Below, in pieces: positions 34,893-43,714 of a stretch of DNA of 64,000 bases. The stretch spans positions 1-64,000 of the forward strand of contig SVIP01000001.1 of assembly GCA_015069425.1 (NCBI GenBank), written 5' to 3'. The notes below the pieces were generated by a model that saw nothing but the letters and a program-made list of their open reading frames with translations, was not told the origin of the DNA and did not search any database. The number at the start of each line of letters is the position of its first letter. The first letter of the stretch is position 1. The translations under genes and the position numbers were made by a program. This DNA is from Clostridiales bacterium (GTDB lineage: Bacteria; Bacillota; Clostridia; Christensenellales; Borkfalkiaceae).

Positions 34893-35774
34893 TATTCTAT
34901 TAAATCCTTTACCATAAACTTCGTTTGCATCACACACTATTACAAACGCATCTTGGTCGAGTTGTTTTATCCATTTTTTAAGTGTTACTATTTGATTGTA
35001 TTTTACACAAGTTATTAGTACATCTTTGGGCATCTTTGAATACATACCCTCGCCTTGCAGTAAGGTTATTCCTCGTGGGCTGTGTGATAGCAAGAAATCA
35101 GAGATTGTTTGTGCCTTTTCTGTAATTATGTAACAAAGTTTTGCTTTACCAAATCCCATAACCACAAGATCGCTTACCTTTGCACTTACAAAAATCAAAA
35201 TTAGTGCAAACAATATGTTTTCAAGCTTACTAAGTCCGATTGCACCGAGTAAAACTACAAATCCGTCAAAAATAGCAACGTGTGTCGCAATCGTACCTAC
35301 TGGCACAATACCGTGCGTTAATCTTCCAAGTAATTCCGTACCACCGCTTGAGGTTTCGTATTTTATAAATAAGCCTATGCCGACACCTTGCAAAATACCG
35401 CCGTAAAGAGAGGCCAAAATTCCGTCTTCAGTTACTATTTTTGCGAGTTGTTCTCTCGGGGGAAGAATAATTTGCCAAAATTCTGTTGCTAAGCTTAAGC
35501 AAGCGGTCGTAATTAAACAGCGAAGTATAAACTTCCACCCCATTTTTTTAAAACCCATAATTAAGATAGGGACGTTGATTACCGCTATAAATAAACCTGT
35601 CGGCAAGTTTGTTAATAAGTGTATAAGCGATGCCGCACCACTAACGCCTCCACCAGTAATATTGTTTGGCTCTAAAAATGCTTTAAGGCTAAGTGCATAG
35701 GATAAACAGCCTAAAATCATAAATAAATAGCGCTTAGTTTCCGATATAAATAATTTCTTTTTTGTAAGTTTCAT
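34890..35774 (-). CDS. YitT family membrane protein
   Basis: This 294-residue protein has five to six hydrophobic helices with Gly-rich turns (EPNNITGGGVSGAASLI, KYETSSGGTELLGRL) typical of the YitT/DUF161 family, followed by a soluble DUF2179 domain at about 215-290 (LLQGEGMYSKMPKDVLITCV). YitT proteins are common in Bacillota and of unknown transport function. GGTGA precedes the ATG, and the HAD gene lies 14 bp upstream, so the two are probably co-transcribed. I see no frameshift or missing segment. Confidence 0.87.
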   Translation of the reverse strand: MKLTKKKLFISETKRYLFMILGCLSYALSLKAFLEPNNITGGGVSGAASLIHLLTNLPTGLFIAVINVPILIMGFKKMGWKFILRCLITTACLSLATEFWQIILPPREQLAKIVTEDGILASLYGGILQGVGIGLFIKYETSSGGTELLGRLTHGIVPVGTIATHVAIFDGFVVLLGAIGLSKLENILFALILIFVSAKVSDLVVMGFGKAKLCYIITEKAQTISDFLLSHSPRGITLLQGEGMYSKMPKDVLITCVKYNQIVTLKKWIKQLDQDAFVIVCDANEVYGKGFNRI

Positions 35775-35788
35775 AAGTATTCACCAAT

Positions 35789-36598
35789 TTATAACATATC
35801 TTTAGCCGAATTAAGCACAAACGTAGGCTTAATTTCGCTTTTTTCATAATCATTCAACGTCGCTTCTCCGCTAAGTACCATAACCGTGTCAACGCCTGCG
35901 TTTACGCCAGAGGCAATATCCGTATAAATCCTATCGCCAACAACTACTGTATCTTCCTTAGTAACGCCAAACTTATTGCAAACTATATTTATCATTGTTG
36001 GTTGTGGTTTACCAATAAATTGTGGCATCTTACCCGTTGCTTTTTCAATACCAAAGCACATTGAACCGCAGTCTGGTACAAAACCAAAATCTACTGGGCA
36101 TACCCAGTCGGGATTAGTTGCATAATAAGGCACATCAAGTTTGGTCAAAACTTTGCAAGTGGTTCTAAGTTTTTCACTTGTTAATTCATTGTCAAACCCA
36201 ACGACAACTACGTCAATTTTTTCATCAAACTCTTCCGTAACAATAATACCGCTTTCTTTTAATTCTTTAATAAACGATTTTGTGCCTTGAGCATAAATAA
36301 GTCTATTAGGATATTTGTCCTTAAGCATTACAATGGTTGCTTGTGTGGAGGTAAAAAAGTTTTCAGTTTCTACGTCGAGTCCCATTTTTTTTAGTTTTTG
36401 AACGTAGTCAATAACAGATTTAGAAGAATTATTTGTGATAAAAACGTATTTTCCGCCGTTTAATTCAATATTTGATAATAATTCTTTTACACCATCAAAC
36501 AAACTATTTTCAAGATAAATTGTTCCGTCCATATCAAATAAATAAAGTTTTTTATTCGCTAAGCGTGAACAATCCTTACCAAAATAATCTTTTATCAT
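35789..36598 (-). CDS. HAD-superfamily IIA sugar-phosphate phosphatase (NagD-like)
   Basis: This 269-residue protein shows all HAD motifs: DMDGTIY (motif I nucleophile), FITNNSS (motif II), GKPQPTM (motif III region) and VVGDRIYTDIASG (motif IV). The C2-type cap (about 90-190) identifies the NagD/AraL/PhoN-like IIA class, which dephosphorylates sugar phosphates and nucleoside monophosphates. AAAGGTG precedes the ATG. It is the first gene of a pair with YitT; a terminator-like hairpin separates it from the amino-acid transporter genes upstream. Confidence 0.87.
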   Translation of the reverse strand: MIKDYFGKDCSRLANKKLYLFDMDGTIYLENSLFDGVKELLSNIELNGGKYVFITNNSSKSVIDYVQKLKKMGLDVETENFFTSTQATIVMLKDKYPNRLIYAQGTKSFIKELKESGIIVTEEFDEKIDVVVVGFDNELTSEKLRTTCKVLTKLDVPYYATNPDWVCPVDFGFVPDCGSMCFGIEKATGKMPQFIGKPQPTMINIVCNKFGVTKEDTVVVGDRIYTDIASGVNAGVDTVMVLSGEATLNDYEKSEIKPTFVLNSAKDML

Positions 36599-36618
36599 TT
36601 TTCACCTTTTATTGAACA

Positions 36619-36647
36619 AAATATTGCGCCTACTAGACGCAATATTT
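36619..36647 (-). terminator. Hairpin after the amino-acid transporter operon
   Basis: AAATATTGCG (36619-36628) pairs with CGCAATATTT (36638-36647), just after the ATPase stop. The U-run on the minus strand is weak (TTTTGTTC). Confidence 0.55.
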
Positions 36648-36657
36648 ATACATAAAA

Positions 36658-37614
36658 TTATAATACTTTAGAAAGAAATTCAATAAGCCTTTTGTCTTTG
36701 GGGTTTTCAAAAAAATCTTTGGGATTGTTTTCTTCTTTAATTATCCCTTCGTCCATAAATAAAACTCTTGACGCAACCTCTTTTGCAAAGCCCATTTCGT
36801 GAGTTACAACTACCATGGTCATGCCCTCATCTGCTAGGTCTTTCATAAGCTCTAATACTTCGCCAACCATTTCAGGATCTAATGCCGACGTAGGTTCGTC
36901 AAAAAGCATTACTTCTGGCTCCATCGCTAAGGCACGAACAATAGCTATTCTTTGCTTTTGCCCACCCGAAAGAGTAGACGGATACACTTTTGCTTTATCT
37001 TCTAGCCCTATTCGTCTTAAAAGTTCCATTGCCTTATTTTCAGCCTCTTCTTTGCTTTTAAGCTTGAGTTTAACAGGTGCTAAAGTTAAGTTATCAAGCA
37101 CGTTCAAATTATTAAATAAATTGAAGTGTTGAAAAACCATGCCCATTTTTCTACGAGTGAGGTTTACGTCCTGATAATTTTTTTCAAATATTTGTTTTAT
37201 TGCCCTACTATAGTTCTTACCTTCTCTTTTGCGTAAGAGATCTTCCTTTTTAATTTGCTCAATAACTTTTAAATCAAGTTCTGCCGGACTAACAGCTGGA
37301 AAATCTTTGTGTGCGTTAATCATCAAGCACTTATAAGTATCAGATTCTCTAATTACGTCAAAATGAAGATAAGGATCAACGGGCGTTAAAAGTTTACCAT
37401 TAAACCAAATTTCACCATAAGTTGGTGTTTCTAAAAGATTCATACACCTAAGCATGGTAGATTTACCACTACCAGATGGACCTATAACAACAACTTTTTC
37501 ACCCTTTTTAATATCGCAAGAAACACCTTTAAGAACCTTTACTTTTCCAAAATCTTTAAAGAGATTGTTAACACGGATTAAAAACTCACCGTTATGTACA
37601 TTATCGTCTATCAC
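36658..37614 (-). CDS. Polar amino-acid ABC transporter ATP-binding protein with a ~70-residue insertion
   Basis: This 318-residue ATPase has Walker [10 protein letters not shown] (about 45), signature LSGGQKQR and Walker [13 protein letters not shown], plus the [17 protein letters not shown] tail typical of GlnQ/ArtP. Ordinary members have about 240 residues. The excess lies between the strand after Walker A and the Q-loop ([10 protein letters not shown]): about residues 77-150 form a charged segment including [15 protein letters not shown] and [15 protein letters not shown]. The start is GTG 37614, 14 bp inside the permease gene. It energises the permease and binding protein encoded upstream. 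Confidence 0.88.
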   Translation of the reverse strand: MIDDNVHNGEFLIRVNNLFKDFGKVKVLKGVSCDIKKGEKVVVIGPSGSGKSTMLRCMNLLETPTYGEIWFNGKLLTPVDPYLHFDVIRESDTYKCLMINAHKDFPAVSPAELDLKVIEQIKKEDLLRKREGKNYSRAIKQIFEKNYQDVNLTRRKMGMVFQHFNLFNNLNVLDNLTLAPVKLKLKSKEEAENKAMELLRRIGLEDKAKVYPSTLSGGQKQRIAIVRALAMEPEVMLFDEPTSALDPEMVGEVLELMKDLADEGMTMVVVTHEMGFAKEVASRVLFMDEGIIKEENNPKDFFENPKDKRLIEFLSKVL

Positions 37615-38314
37615 TTGCTCTCAATCTCCCTTCGATTATTTTTATTATGATGGTAAGTATTACAATTATAACGATATAAATTATCGCCATTGCAAGATAA
37701 GGTATCATATATTCATAGTTTCTACCAGCAATATAATTAAACGCTGTAAACAAATCAATTGCCCCAACGAACGACACTACGCTCGTTTCTTTTACCAACG
37801 TTATCAATTCATTTCCTAACGTTGGTAAAATGTTTTTTATTGCTTGTGGTAACACAATATAGAACATCGTTTGAATATAATTTAATCCCATACTTCTGCC
37901 AGCTTCAGTCTGTCCTTTGTCTACAGATAAAATACCACCACGCATTATTTCTGCTACGTATGCAGCACTGTTTAATCCGAAAACAACTTCACAAACAACC
38001 AAACCATCTGCATTCAAACCTAAAAGTGGTAATAAAAAATAGTAAGCAACTAATAGTTGCACGACAATTGGCGTTCCCCTAAATATAGCAACGTAAACGT
38101 CGTTTACTTTAGATAGAAATTTACACCACCTTTTATTATTTGGCAAAAGCTTAAATATAGCGAGTATTGACCCTAGAACAAAACCCAAAACAAACCCAAT
38201 TAAAGCAATTAAAAAGGTGTTTCTAAGTCCTAATATAATTCTATCTACAATTCCCGGAACAGATAAACTAGACCAAAATTTTTCAAATTTTTTTGATAAA
38301 ACTGCTAAACTCAT
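37601..38314 (-). CDS. Polar amino-acid ABC transporter permease (HisM/GlnP type)
   Basis: This 237-residue protein has about five membrane helices and an EAA-type loop near [20 protein letters not shown], followed by [24 protein letters not shown], a near-consensus His/Glu/Gln permease signature. Its gene overlaps the ATPase gene by 14 bp. Only a weak AAGAAG lies before its ATG, and a hairpin separates it from the binding-protein gene, so its expression may be lower than that of the binding protein. Confidence 0.92.
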   Translation of the reverse strand: MSLAVLSKKFEKFWSSLSVPGIVDRIILGLRNTFLIALIGFVLGFVLGSILAIFKLLPNNKRWCKFLSKVNDVYVAIFRGTPIVVQLLVAYYFLLPLLGLNADGLVVCEVVFGLNSAAYVAEIMRGGILSVDKGQTEAGRSMGLNYIQTMFYIVLPQAIKNILPTLGNELITLVKETSVVSFVGAIDLFTAFNYIAGRNYEYMIPYLAMAIIYIVIIVILTIIIKIIEGRLRASDRR

Positions 38315-38335
38315 AATTCTTCTTTATATAATAAC

Positions 38336-38353
38336 TCCCCGTAAAAACGGGGA
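38336..38353 (-). other. Hairpin between binding-protein and permease genes
   Basis: TCCCCGT (38336-38342) pairs with ACGGGGA (38347-38353), loop AAAA. On the minus strand no U-run follows, so it is more likely an mRNA-stability or processing element than a full terminator. Confidence 0.55.
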
Positions 38354-38380
38354 ATTACCTAAAGTTTTTACTATTATTTT

Positions 38381-39250
38381 TTATTTGTTAGCTTCGTTCA
38401 TTGCTTTAACGATTGCTGTTGCAGGAGCAACGTCAACAACAACGAAATCAATACTACCATTAATTAATGCTTGTGCTGCTAAAGCTGCTGTTTTATAACC
38501 TTGTGGTGTGCAATTAATACCTGCAAAGCCCCAATCCTCATCACCGTTTACATATAATTCACCAGTAGTACCGTTTTGATATCCAACTTTCTTACTAGCA
38601 TCAAATGTTGCTAAGATTGCCTCCACATCTGCTGCTGTCTCACATTCATCAAAAGTAGTATCGCCTGCTTTTGCAACTATAACTTGACTTGCTTGATAGT
38701 ATGAATTTGAAAAATCAATTACTTCTGCACGGTCACTAGATACTGTCAAGCCTGCTGCAACAATTGCGTTTGCGTAATTATTTGCTTGTTCACAAATAGT
38801 GTTAAAGTCCGTCCATTCAATTATGCAAAGCTCTTTATCGATATATTGCGCAACACCTGCTGCAATTTCCATATCTACACCATAATATTTTCCATCATCT
38901 CCAACGTATTCAAATGGTTCAAACGGTGTATTTGTAAGTACTACGAGTTGATCTTTTGTTGAATCATAATTTCCGATTGAATATCCAGTAGGCGTTCCAT
39001 CACCAAAATATTTATCTACTATTTCTGCAAACTGTCCGTTTTCTTGAATAGTCGCTAAATATGCGTTAACGCTATTTAATAAAGTTGTATTTCCCTTATT
39101 TACTGCAAATGCATATTCTTCTTCAGAAAGATTGATTTGCACAACCTTAAGAACGTCTTCTCCATCTTCTGGCTTGTTACAAGCAGTCATTGCAAATACT
39201 GACGCAAGTGAAAGCACCATAGTCAACATAACAACTAAAAGTTTTTTCAT
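38381..39250 (-). CDS. Amino-acid-binding lipoprotein with circularly permuted order of segments
   Basis: This 289-residue lipoprotein (Cys24 in MTAC) belongs to the SBP_bac_3 family. Right after the signal, residues about 42-83 (LSEEEYAFAVNKGNTTLLN, ending at IVDKYFG) match what is normally the last 45 residues of such proteins. The usual N-terminal start (NTPFEPFEYVGDDGKYYG and GVDMEIAAG) only begins at about 102. The chain ends at INGSIDFVVVDVAPATAIVKA, where ordinary proteins continue into the part that here is at the front. The segments are therefore reordered, not duplicated. AAAAAGGAG precedes the ATG. Ligand class: polar amino acids. Confidence 0.87.
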   Translation of the reverse strand: MKKLLVVMLTMVLSLASVFAMTACNKPEDGEDVLKVVQINLSEEEYAFAVNKGNTTLLNSVNAYLATIQENGQFAEIVDKYFGDGTPTGYSIGNYDSTKDQLVVLTNTPFEPFEYVGDDGKYYGVDMEIAAGVAQYIDKELCIIEWTDFNTICEQANNYANAIVAAGLTVSSDRAEVIDFSNSYYQASQVIVAKAGDTTFDECETAADVEAILATFDASKKVGYQNGTTGELYVNGDEDWGFAGINCTPQGYKTAALAAQALINGSIDFVVVDVAPATAIVKAMNEANK

Positions 39251-39428
39251 TTTTCTTCTCCTTTTTTGCCGAATCTTTCAGCTTTTTTTATTATTGTTTA
39301 TAAATTATAGTATTTATACTATAAATTGTCAATCATTTAGAGTTATATATCGAATAAAAAGTGTTTTTATTTGCATATCTTTATAAAAAACGAATAATTA
39401 TTTGAATATTTTAATTATTATTCAATTG

Positions 39429-39458
39429 TTGACTTTTTTAATTAAACTTTCATAAAAT
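39429..39458 (+). promoter_or_regulatory. Promoter of the amidase gene, possibly leaderless
   Basis: TTGACT (39429-39434) and TAAAAT (39453-39458) are 18 bases apart. The -10 box ends six bases before the ATG and no SD is present. Confidence 0.7.
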
Positions 39459-39464
39459 GGTGTT

Positions 39465-39947
39465 ATGAGAAAAATAGATTATAATAGAGAAGATGCAATA
39501 TTTTATGCTAAAAAATGGGCGTTTTTAAGAAACCCCATTTATTATAACTTTGATAAACTTGGTGGAGATTGTACAAATTTTGTTTCCCAATGTGTTTTTT
39601 CTGGTAGCAAAATTATGAATTTTGATAAAGATTTAGGGTGGTACTACAACAGCCTAAATTCAAGAGCACCTGCTTGGACAGGTGTTAAATTTTTTTATGA
39701 TTTTTTAACCGAAAATAAAAGTTTCGGACCTTTCGGAGAGCAAGTAAATAAAAGCGAAATAGTCCTTGGCGACGTTATTTTTTTACTAAATACTCAAATG
39801 AATTTTTATCACACACTATTTGTTAATAGAGTTACAAATGACCAAATATTTTGTTCCGCACACACTTTTGACGCTTTTGACAGACCATTACAATCTTATC
39901 TTTATTTTGAGGCAAAATTTATACACATTATTGGTGTTAATGCATAA
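39465..39947 (+). CDS. Amidase_6-type putative amidase
   Basis: This 160-residue protein matches the Amidase_6 domain: YNREDAIFYAKKWAFLRNP at the front, GGDCTNFVSQCVF with the presumed catalytic Cys, and a later FYHTLFVNRV with His. These are papain/NlpC-type fold landmarks. It lacks a signal peptide. Such domains occur in spore-related and cell-wall proteins of Bacillota; its substrate is unknown. The predicted promoter places the transcription start at or next to the ATG. It is a single-gene unit with its own terminator. Confidence 0.82.
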   Translation: MRKIDYNREDAIFYAKKWAFLRNPIYYNFDKLGGDCTNFVSQCVFSGSKIMNFDKDLGWYYNSLNSRAPAWTGVKFFYDFLTENKSFGPFGEQVNKSEIVLGDVIFLLNTQMNFYHTLFVNRVTNDQIFCSAHTFDAFDRPLQSYLYFEAKFIHIIGVNA

Positions 39948-39978
39948 AAAAAAGGTCTTTCGACCGTTTTTTTATGCA
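39941..39978. terminator. Bidirectional terminator between amidase and degV genes
   Basis: TGCATAAAAAAA and TTTTTTTATGCA flank the core GGTC (39954-39957) TTTC GACC (39962-39965), giving a long A/T-flanked hairpin that suits both convergent genes. Confidence 0.9.
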
Positions 39979-39983
39979 AACTA

Positions 39984-40832
39984 TTAATTATTATTTCCGT
40001 CGTTTATATATAAAATTCCTAAGCAATCTTCACCGCAGTGACTTGTTATAGTTCCTCCCGCACGAGTAACGTAAATCTTTTCAAACCCTCTTTCCTTTAG
40101 ATAATTTTTTGCTATTTCAACAATTTCATCTTCCGCTGTCGTATATGTTACAAAAGCAAACGATAAATCTGGGTTATCAAACTCATCAAGCACGTCTTGA
40201 CAATAATTTTTTACAACGTGTGTAAAATTTCCTCTGTACTTTTTGCCAGGTATCATTTTCCCTTCTTTTACTAAAATTTGTGGACGAATTTTAAGCAAAT
40301 TTGCACCAAATAGCGTTAGCCCACTACATCTTCCGCCTTTATAAAGATAATCAAGGCGTTTTAGTTCAAAACTTGCTTGAATAAAAGGTACTCTCTTTAA
40401 GCATTTTTCATAAATTACACTAGCCTCTTCCCCTGCATCTACTAAAGTTTTAGCATAAATTGCAAGTAAAGCAATACCTGTTGATAGAGACATAGTATCA
40501 ACCACAAATACGTTTTTATAATTTTTGGCTGAACGCTGTGCGTTTGAGCAAGCCATACTAAGTTCTGAAGATAAACTAAAGTGTATAACAGCATCGTAGT
40601 CCTTTAACAACTCTTCAAAATGCTCGTTAAAACAATATTCGTTTATCGCCCCTGTCTTAGGTAAAACACCCGTTTCATTAACGTAAGAAATAATTTCGTC
40701 TGTGGTTATCTCACCATCCAATCCCGCTTTATCGCCCAACTGGATATTGAAAGGCACGATCTTAATTTCATATTCATTTAGTAATTCTTTGGTTAAATCA
40801 ATCGTTGATTCTGCTGAAATTGCAATTTTCAT
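39984..40832 (-). CDS. DegV family protein (fatty-acid-binding, FakB-like)
   Basis: The protein has 282 residues from ATG 40832, which has AAAAGGAGAAG upstream; the longer frame is not supported. It has the DegV pattern: ISAESTIDLTKELL at the start, HFSLSSELSMACSNAQRSA, DTMSLSTGIALLA, and RLDYLYKGGRCSGLT. DegV proteins bind fatty acids and serve as FakB subunits for the FakA kinase, whose homologue is encoded 2.9 kb away at 43715-45343. A role in fatty-acid phosphorylation is likely by family and neighbourhood. Confidence 0.9.
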   Translation of the reverse strand: MKIAISAESTIDLTKELLNEYEIKIVPFNIQLGDKAGLDGEITTDEIISYVNETGVLPKTGAINEYCFNEHFEELLKDYDAVIHFSLSSELSMACSNAQRSAKNYKNVFVVDTMSLSTGIALLAIYAKTLVDAGEEASVIYEKCLKRVPFIQASFELKRLDYLYKGGRCSGLTLFGANLLKIRPQILVKEGKMIPGKKYRGNFTHVVKNYCQDVLDEFDNPDLSFAFVTYTTAEDEIVEIAKNYLKERGFEKIYVTRAGGTITSHCGEDCLGILYINDGNNN

Positions 40833-40928
40833 AATACTTCTCCTTTTTAACACTTTTAGAATACTACAAATTTAGCAATAACTCAACCTACTTGTATATT
40901 TAATTTTTCTACTTATATTTTAAACAGC

Positions 40929-40963
40929 GTAGAGTTGAAAACATACACTCTACTAATAGTAGA
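40929..40963. promoter_or_regulatory. Nested palindromes, operator candidate for the XRE regulator
   Basis: TCTACTAATAGTAGA (40949-40963) is a perfect 15-base palindrome; GTAGAGT (40929-40935) and ACTCTAC (40947-40953) form a second overlapping dyad. Both lie about 30-60 bp upstream of the XRE promoter. Confidence 0.5.
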
Positions 40964-40989
40964 AAAAAGCAAAATACTATATAATTTAC

Positions 40990-41018
40990 TTGATTTAAGC
41001 CGATTTTTATGTTAAAAT
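40990..41018 (+). promoter_or_regulatory. Promoter of the XRE gene, possibly leaderless
   Basis: TTGATT (40990-40995) and extended -10 TGTTAAAAT (hexamer 41013-41018) are 17 bases apart. The -10 ends six bases before the ATG with no SD. Confidence 0.75.
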
Positions 41019-41024
41019 AGCACT

Positions 41025-41621
41025 ATGGATATAAAAGAAAATTTAGCCCAAAATCTTACTAGGTTAAGAAAAGCAGAGGGGCTAACACAAGCCGAATTAG
41101 CAACAAAACTTAATTATTCAGACAAAGCGGTTTCAAAATGGGAACGTGGTGAGTCCGTTCCTGATTTATACGTACTAAAGCAATTGGCAGATTTTTACTG
41201 TGTTAGCATTGACGCTCTCATTTCTGAACCACTAATTAAAAAACCTTTACTCACACAGAACAAAGGAAAGCGTCGATTTATTATCGCAATGTGTGCTACC
41301 GGTTTAGTTTGGTTAGTTGCCATCACTTGTTTTGCCTTTATTAACATAATCATACAAAGCATTGTACATACTTGGATGGCATTTGTTTATGCAATACCCG
41401 TTACAATGATTGTGCTTTTAGTTTTAACCTCAGTTTGGAGAAAAAAAATAACGGCAGGAATCATCACCTCTCTTCTAGTCTGGTCTACAATTGTTGCCGT
41501 ATATTTATCTTTATTCTATTTACTCCCCACTCCGCCAGAACAATTATGGACACTTTTCTTGATCGGTATACCGTTACAAATTTTAATAATATTCTGGTCT
41601 ATATACAGAAAAATCAAATAA
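41025..41621 (+). CDS. XRE-family regulator with C-terminal membrane domain
   Basis: This 198-residue protein has an N-terminal HTH_3 domain (about 7-65) with GLTQAELATKLNYSDKAVSK, followed by a linker and four hydrophobic helices (about 88-195). This layout is common in Bacillota membrane-tethered repressors of unknown signal. The palindromes upstream are probable autoregulatory sites. Its ATG lies six bases after a strong -10 box, so its mRNA may be leaderless. It ends in its own terminator against recG. Confidence 0.87.
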   Translation: MDIKENLAQNLTRLRKAEGLTQAELATKLNYSDKAVSKWERGESVPDLYVLKQLADFYCVSIDALISEPLIKKPLLTQNKGKRRFIIAMCATGLVWLVAITCFAFINIIIQSIVHTWMAFVYAIPVTMIVLLVLTSVWRKKITAGIITSLLVWSTIVAVYLSLFYLLPTPPEQLWTLFLIGIPLQILIIFWSIYRKIK

Positions 41622-41630
41622 AACAAGCAT

Positions 41631-41660
41631 AAAGCCGTTGCAACAGCAACGGCTTTTTTA
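41631..41660. terminator. Terminator of the XRE gene
   Basis: AAAGCCGTTGC (41631-41641) pairs with GCAACGGCTTT (41646-41656), loop AACA, followed by T residues. It lies against the recG stop. Confidence 0.9.
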
Positions 41661-43670
41661 ATTCATAGCAATATCTCTTAACTTTTGATATCTTCTTGTA
41701 GCAACCTCTTTTATAGCATCTATATTTTCCCCCGATAAAAACAACTCATCGCTTATCTTCTTTGCTAAAAATATAGACTCTGTGCTATAATTAAGAGCAC
41801 CCAAATCGTTCATAAATTTTCCGCTCTGTCTACTCCCCATAAAATCACCCGACCCACGAAGCCTATAATCAAATTCAGAAATTTTAAAACCATCAGTATT
41901 GTCTTTTAATATTTTTAGCCTTTCAATCGCAACACCGTCAATCGCTTTTGTCATTAAAAAGCAATAACTCTTTATATCTGAACGCCCGACACGACCCCTT
42001 AATTGGTGCAACTGCGACAATCCAAATCGTTCTGCGTTATAAATAACCATAACCGAAGCATCTGGCACGTCCACACCTACTTCAATAACAGTTGTCGATA
42101 CTAAAAAGTCTATTTGTTTATCCTTAAACGATTGCATTACTGCATTCTTTTCTTTTTCTTTCATACGACCATGCAACAACCCAATTCGAACGCCAGTCAT
42201 TCTTGACTTTAAGTCTTCAAATAGTTCTGTTGCACTCATAACAGTACCTTCTTCATCTCCTTCAATTTTAGGACAAACAAAGTATGCCTGCCTCCCCTCA
42301 GTTATTTCTCGCTTAACGAAATTGAGCATATCGGAGTATCTTTCATTTGGAACTATATTAGTTTGTATCTCAACTCTTGCTTTAGGCTTGTCTTTTATAG
42401 TAGTAACGTCTAAATCTCCATAAAAAATAAGTGACAGCGTTCTTGGAATAGGCGTTGCACTCATTACCAACACATCTGGAACAATACCTTTATTGAGCAT
42501 ACTGCTCCTTTGCGCAACACCAAAACGTTGTTGTTCATCGCACACGCAAAGGGATAAACACTTAAACTCCACGTCCTCTTGTAAAATAGCGTGCGTCCCA
42601 ACTAAAATATTTATCCAACCTTGTCTTAACGCCTCTTTTACTTCTCTTTTTTCTTTAGCCGTCATTGAACCTGTAATTAACGCAACGTTATAATCAGGAA
42701 ACGCTTTTTGACACGCATAATAATTCTGCCTTGCAAGGACTTCTGTGGGTGCCAGCATCATTGCTTGATATCCGCTATTTATTGCAATAAAAATTGAACA
42801 TAGACTTACAGCAGTTTTCCCACTTCCTACGTCGCCTTGCATAAGTCTATTCATCACCTTTCCACCCGTCATATCTGCGAATATTTCATTTACAGCAGAC
42901 TTTTGTCCATCTGTAAATTCAAACGGAAAGCGCATAATAATAAATTCTAATAATTCTCTTGCCGTGGTATTGTATCTATTTAATCTAACTTGTTCTCTTC
43001 CGCCTTTTATAAATTTAAAAGCAGAAATTAGCGCAAAATATTCCTCTACCGCAATTCTATCAGCCGCCTTTTTTTCGCTTTCAAAACTGCTGGGATTATG
43101 AACCTCTTTATACGCACTGTATAAATCTGATAAATTATATTTACTAATTAATTCACTTGGTATTAAACTTTTTGGCTTTTCTATGTCAACCGCTAAGCGC
43201 ACGGCATCTCTAACAAGTTTTTGATTTAAGCTCCCTTTTAATGGATACTGCGGAACAATTCCCTTTAATCTATATGCCTTTTCTAGCAATTCAAACGAGG
43301 GATTAACCAAACTTATAACGCCAGACTCTTCCCTAACTCTGCCGTAAAAAAGATATTCTTCGCCAAGTTTAAGTCTATTAGCAACGTATTGCTGATTGAA
43401 CCAAACCACAGAAAAGACAAAACCTTCTTGCTCACATACTATTTTAACAAGTCCACCACGCCTATAATATCGTGTAACAGGCATACTGACGACTTTCCCC
43501 GTTGTCAGCACAATGTCGTTATGGTAAGCATATTTTAAAGGCTGTCTTGTACGCATATCAAGATATGCACGCGGAAAATACCGCATTAAATCTGCAGTAT
43601 CGTAAACGCCTAATTTATTAAATTCTTGCTCACGCTTTTCATTTATTCCGCGTATTTTTGTTATTTCCAT
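41658..43670 (-). CDS. recG: ATP-dependent DNA helicase RecG
   Basis: This 670-residue protein has an N-terminal wedge/OB domain (about 1-230) and the helicase core. Motif I is MQGDVGSGKTAV, motif III MSATPIPRTL, and the end motifs GLSQLHQLRGRVGRSD and LRGSGDFMGSRQSG are standard for RecG. Motif II reads CDEQQRFGV (42522-42539), with Gln where RecG proteins normally have His (DEQHRFG). RecG remodels stalled forks and Holliday junctions. No SD is visible, and a terminator-like hairpin ends 15 bases upstream of the ATG, so it depends on read-through or a hidden promoter. Confidence 0.94.
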   Translation of the reverse strand: MEITKIRGINEKREQEFNKLGVYDTADLMRYFPRAYLDMRTRQPLKYAYHNDIVLTTGKVVSMPVTRYYRRGGLVKIVCEQEGFVFSVVWFNQQYVANRLKLGEEYLFYGRVREESGVISLVNPSFELLEKAYRLKGIVPQYPLKGSLNQKLVRDAVRLAVDIEKPKSLIPSELISKYNLSDLYSAYKEVHNPSSFESEKKAADRIAVEEYFALISAFKFIKGGREQVRLNRYNTTARELLEFIIMRFPFEFTDGQKSAVNEIFADMTGGKVMNRLMQGDVGSGKTAVSLCSIFIAINSGYQAMMLAPTEVLARQNYYACQKAFPDYNVALITGSMTAKEKREVKEALRQGWINILVGTHAILQEDVEFKCLSLCVCDEQQRFGVAQRSSMLNKGIVPDVLVMSATPIPRTLSLIFYGDLDVTTIKDKPKARVEIQTNIVPNERYSDMLNFVKREITEGRQAYFVCPKIEGDEEGTVMSATELFEDLKSRMTGVRIGLLHGRMKEKEKNAVMQSFKDKQIDFLVSTTVIEVGVDVPDASVMVIYNAERFGLSQLHQLRGRVGRSDIKSYCFLMTKAIDGVAIERLKILKDNTDGFKISEFDYRLRGSGDFMGSRQSGKFMNDLGALNYSTESIFLAKKISDELFLSGENIDAIKEVATRRYQKLRDIAMN

Positions 43671-43684
43671 TTTTAATTTGTAAA

Positions 43685-43710
43685 AAAGGGAAAGATTTTT
43701 CTTTCCCTTT
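43685..43710 (-). terminator. Terminator/attenuator between yloV and recG
   Basis: AAAGGGAAAG (43685-43694) pairs with CTTTCCCTTT (43701-43710). On the minus strand it is followed by T6, right before recG. Confidence 0.8.
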
Positions 43711-43714
43711 ATTT

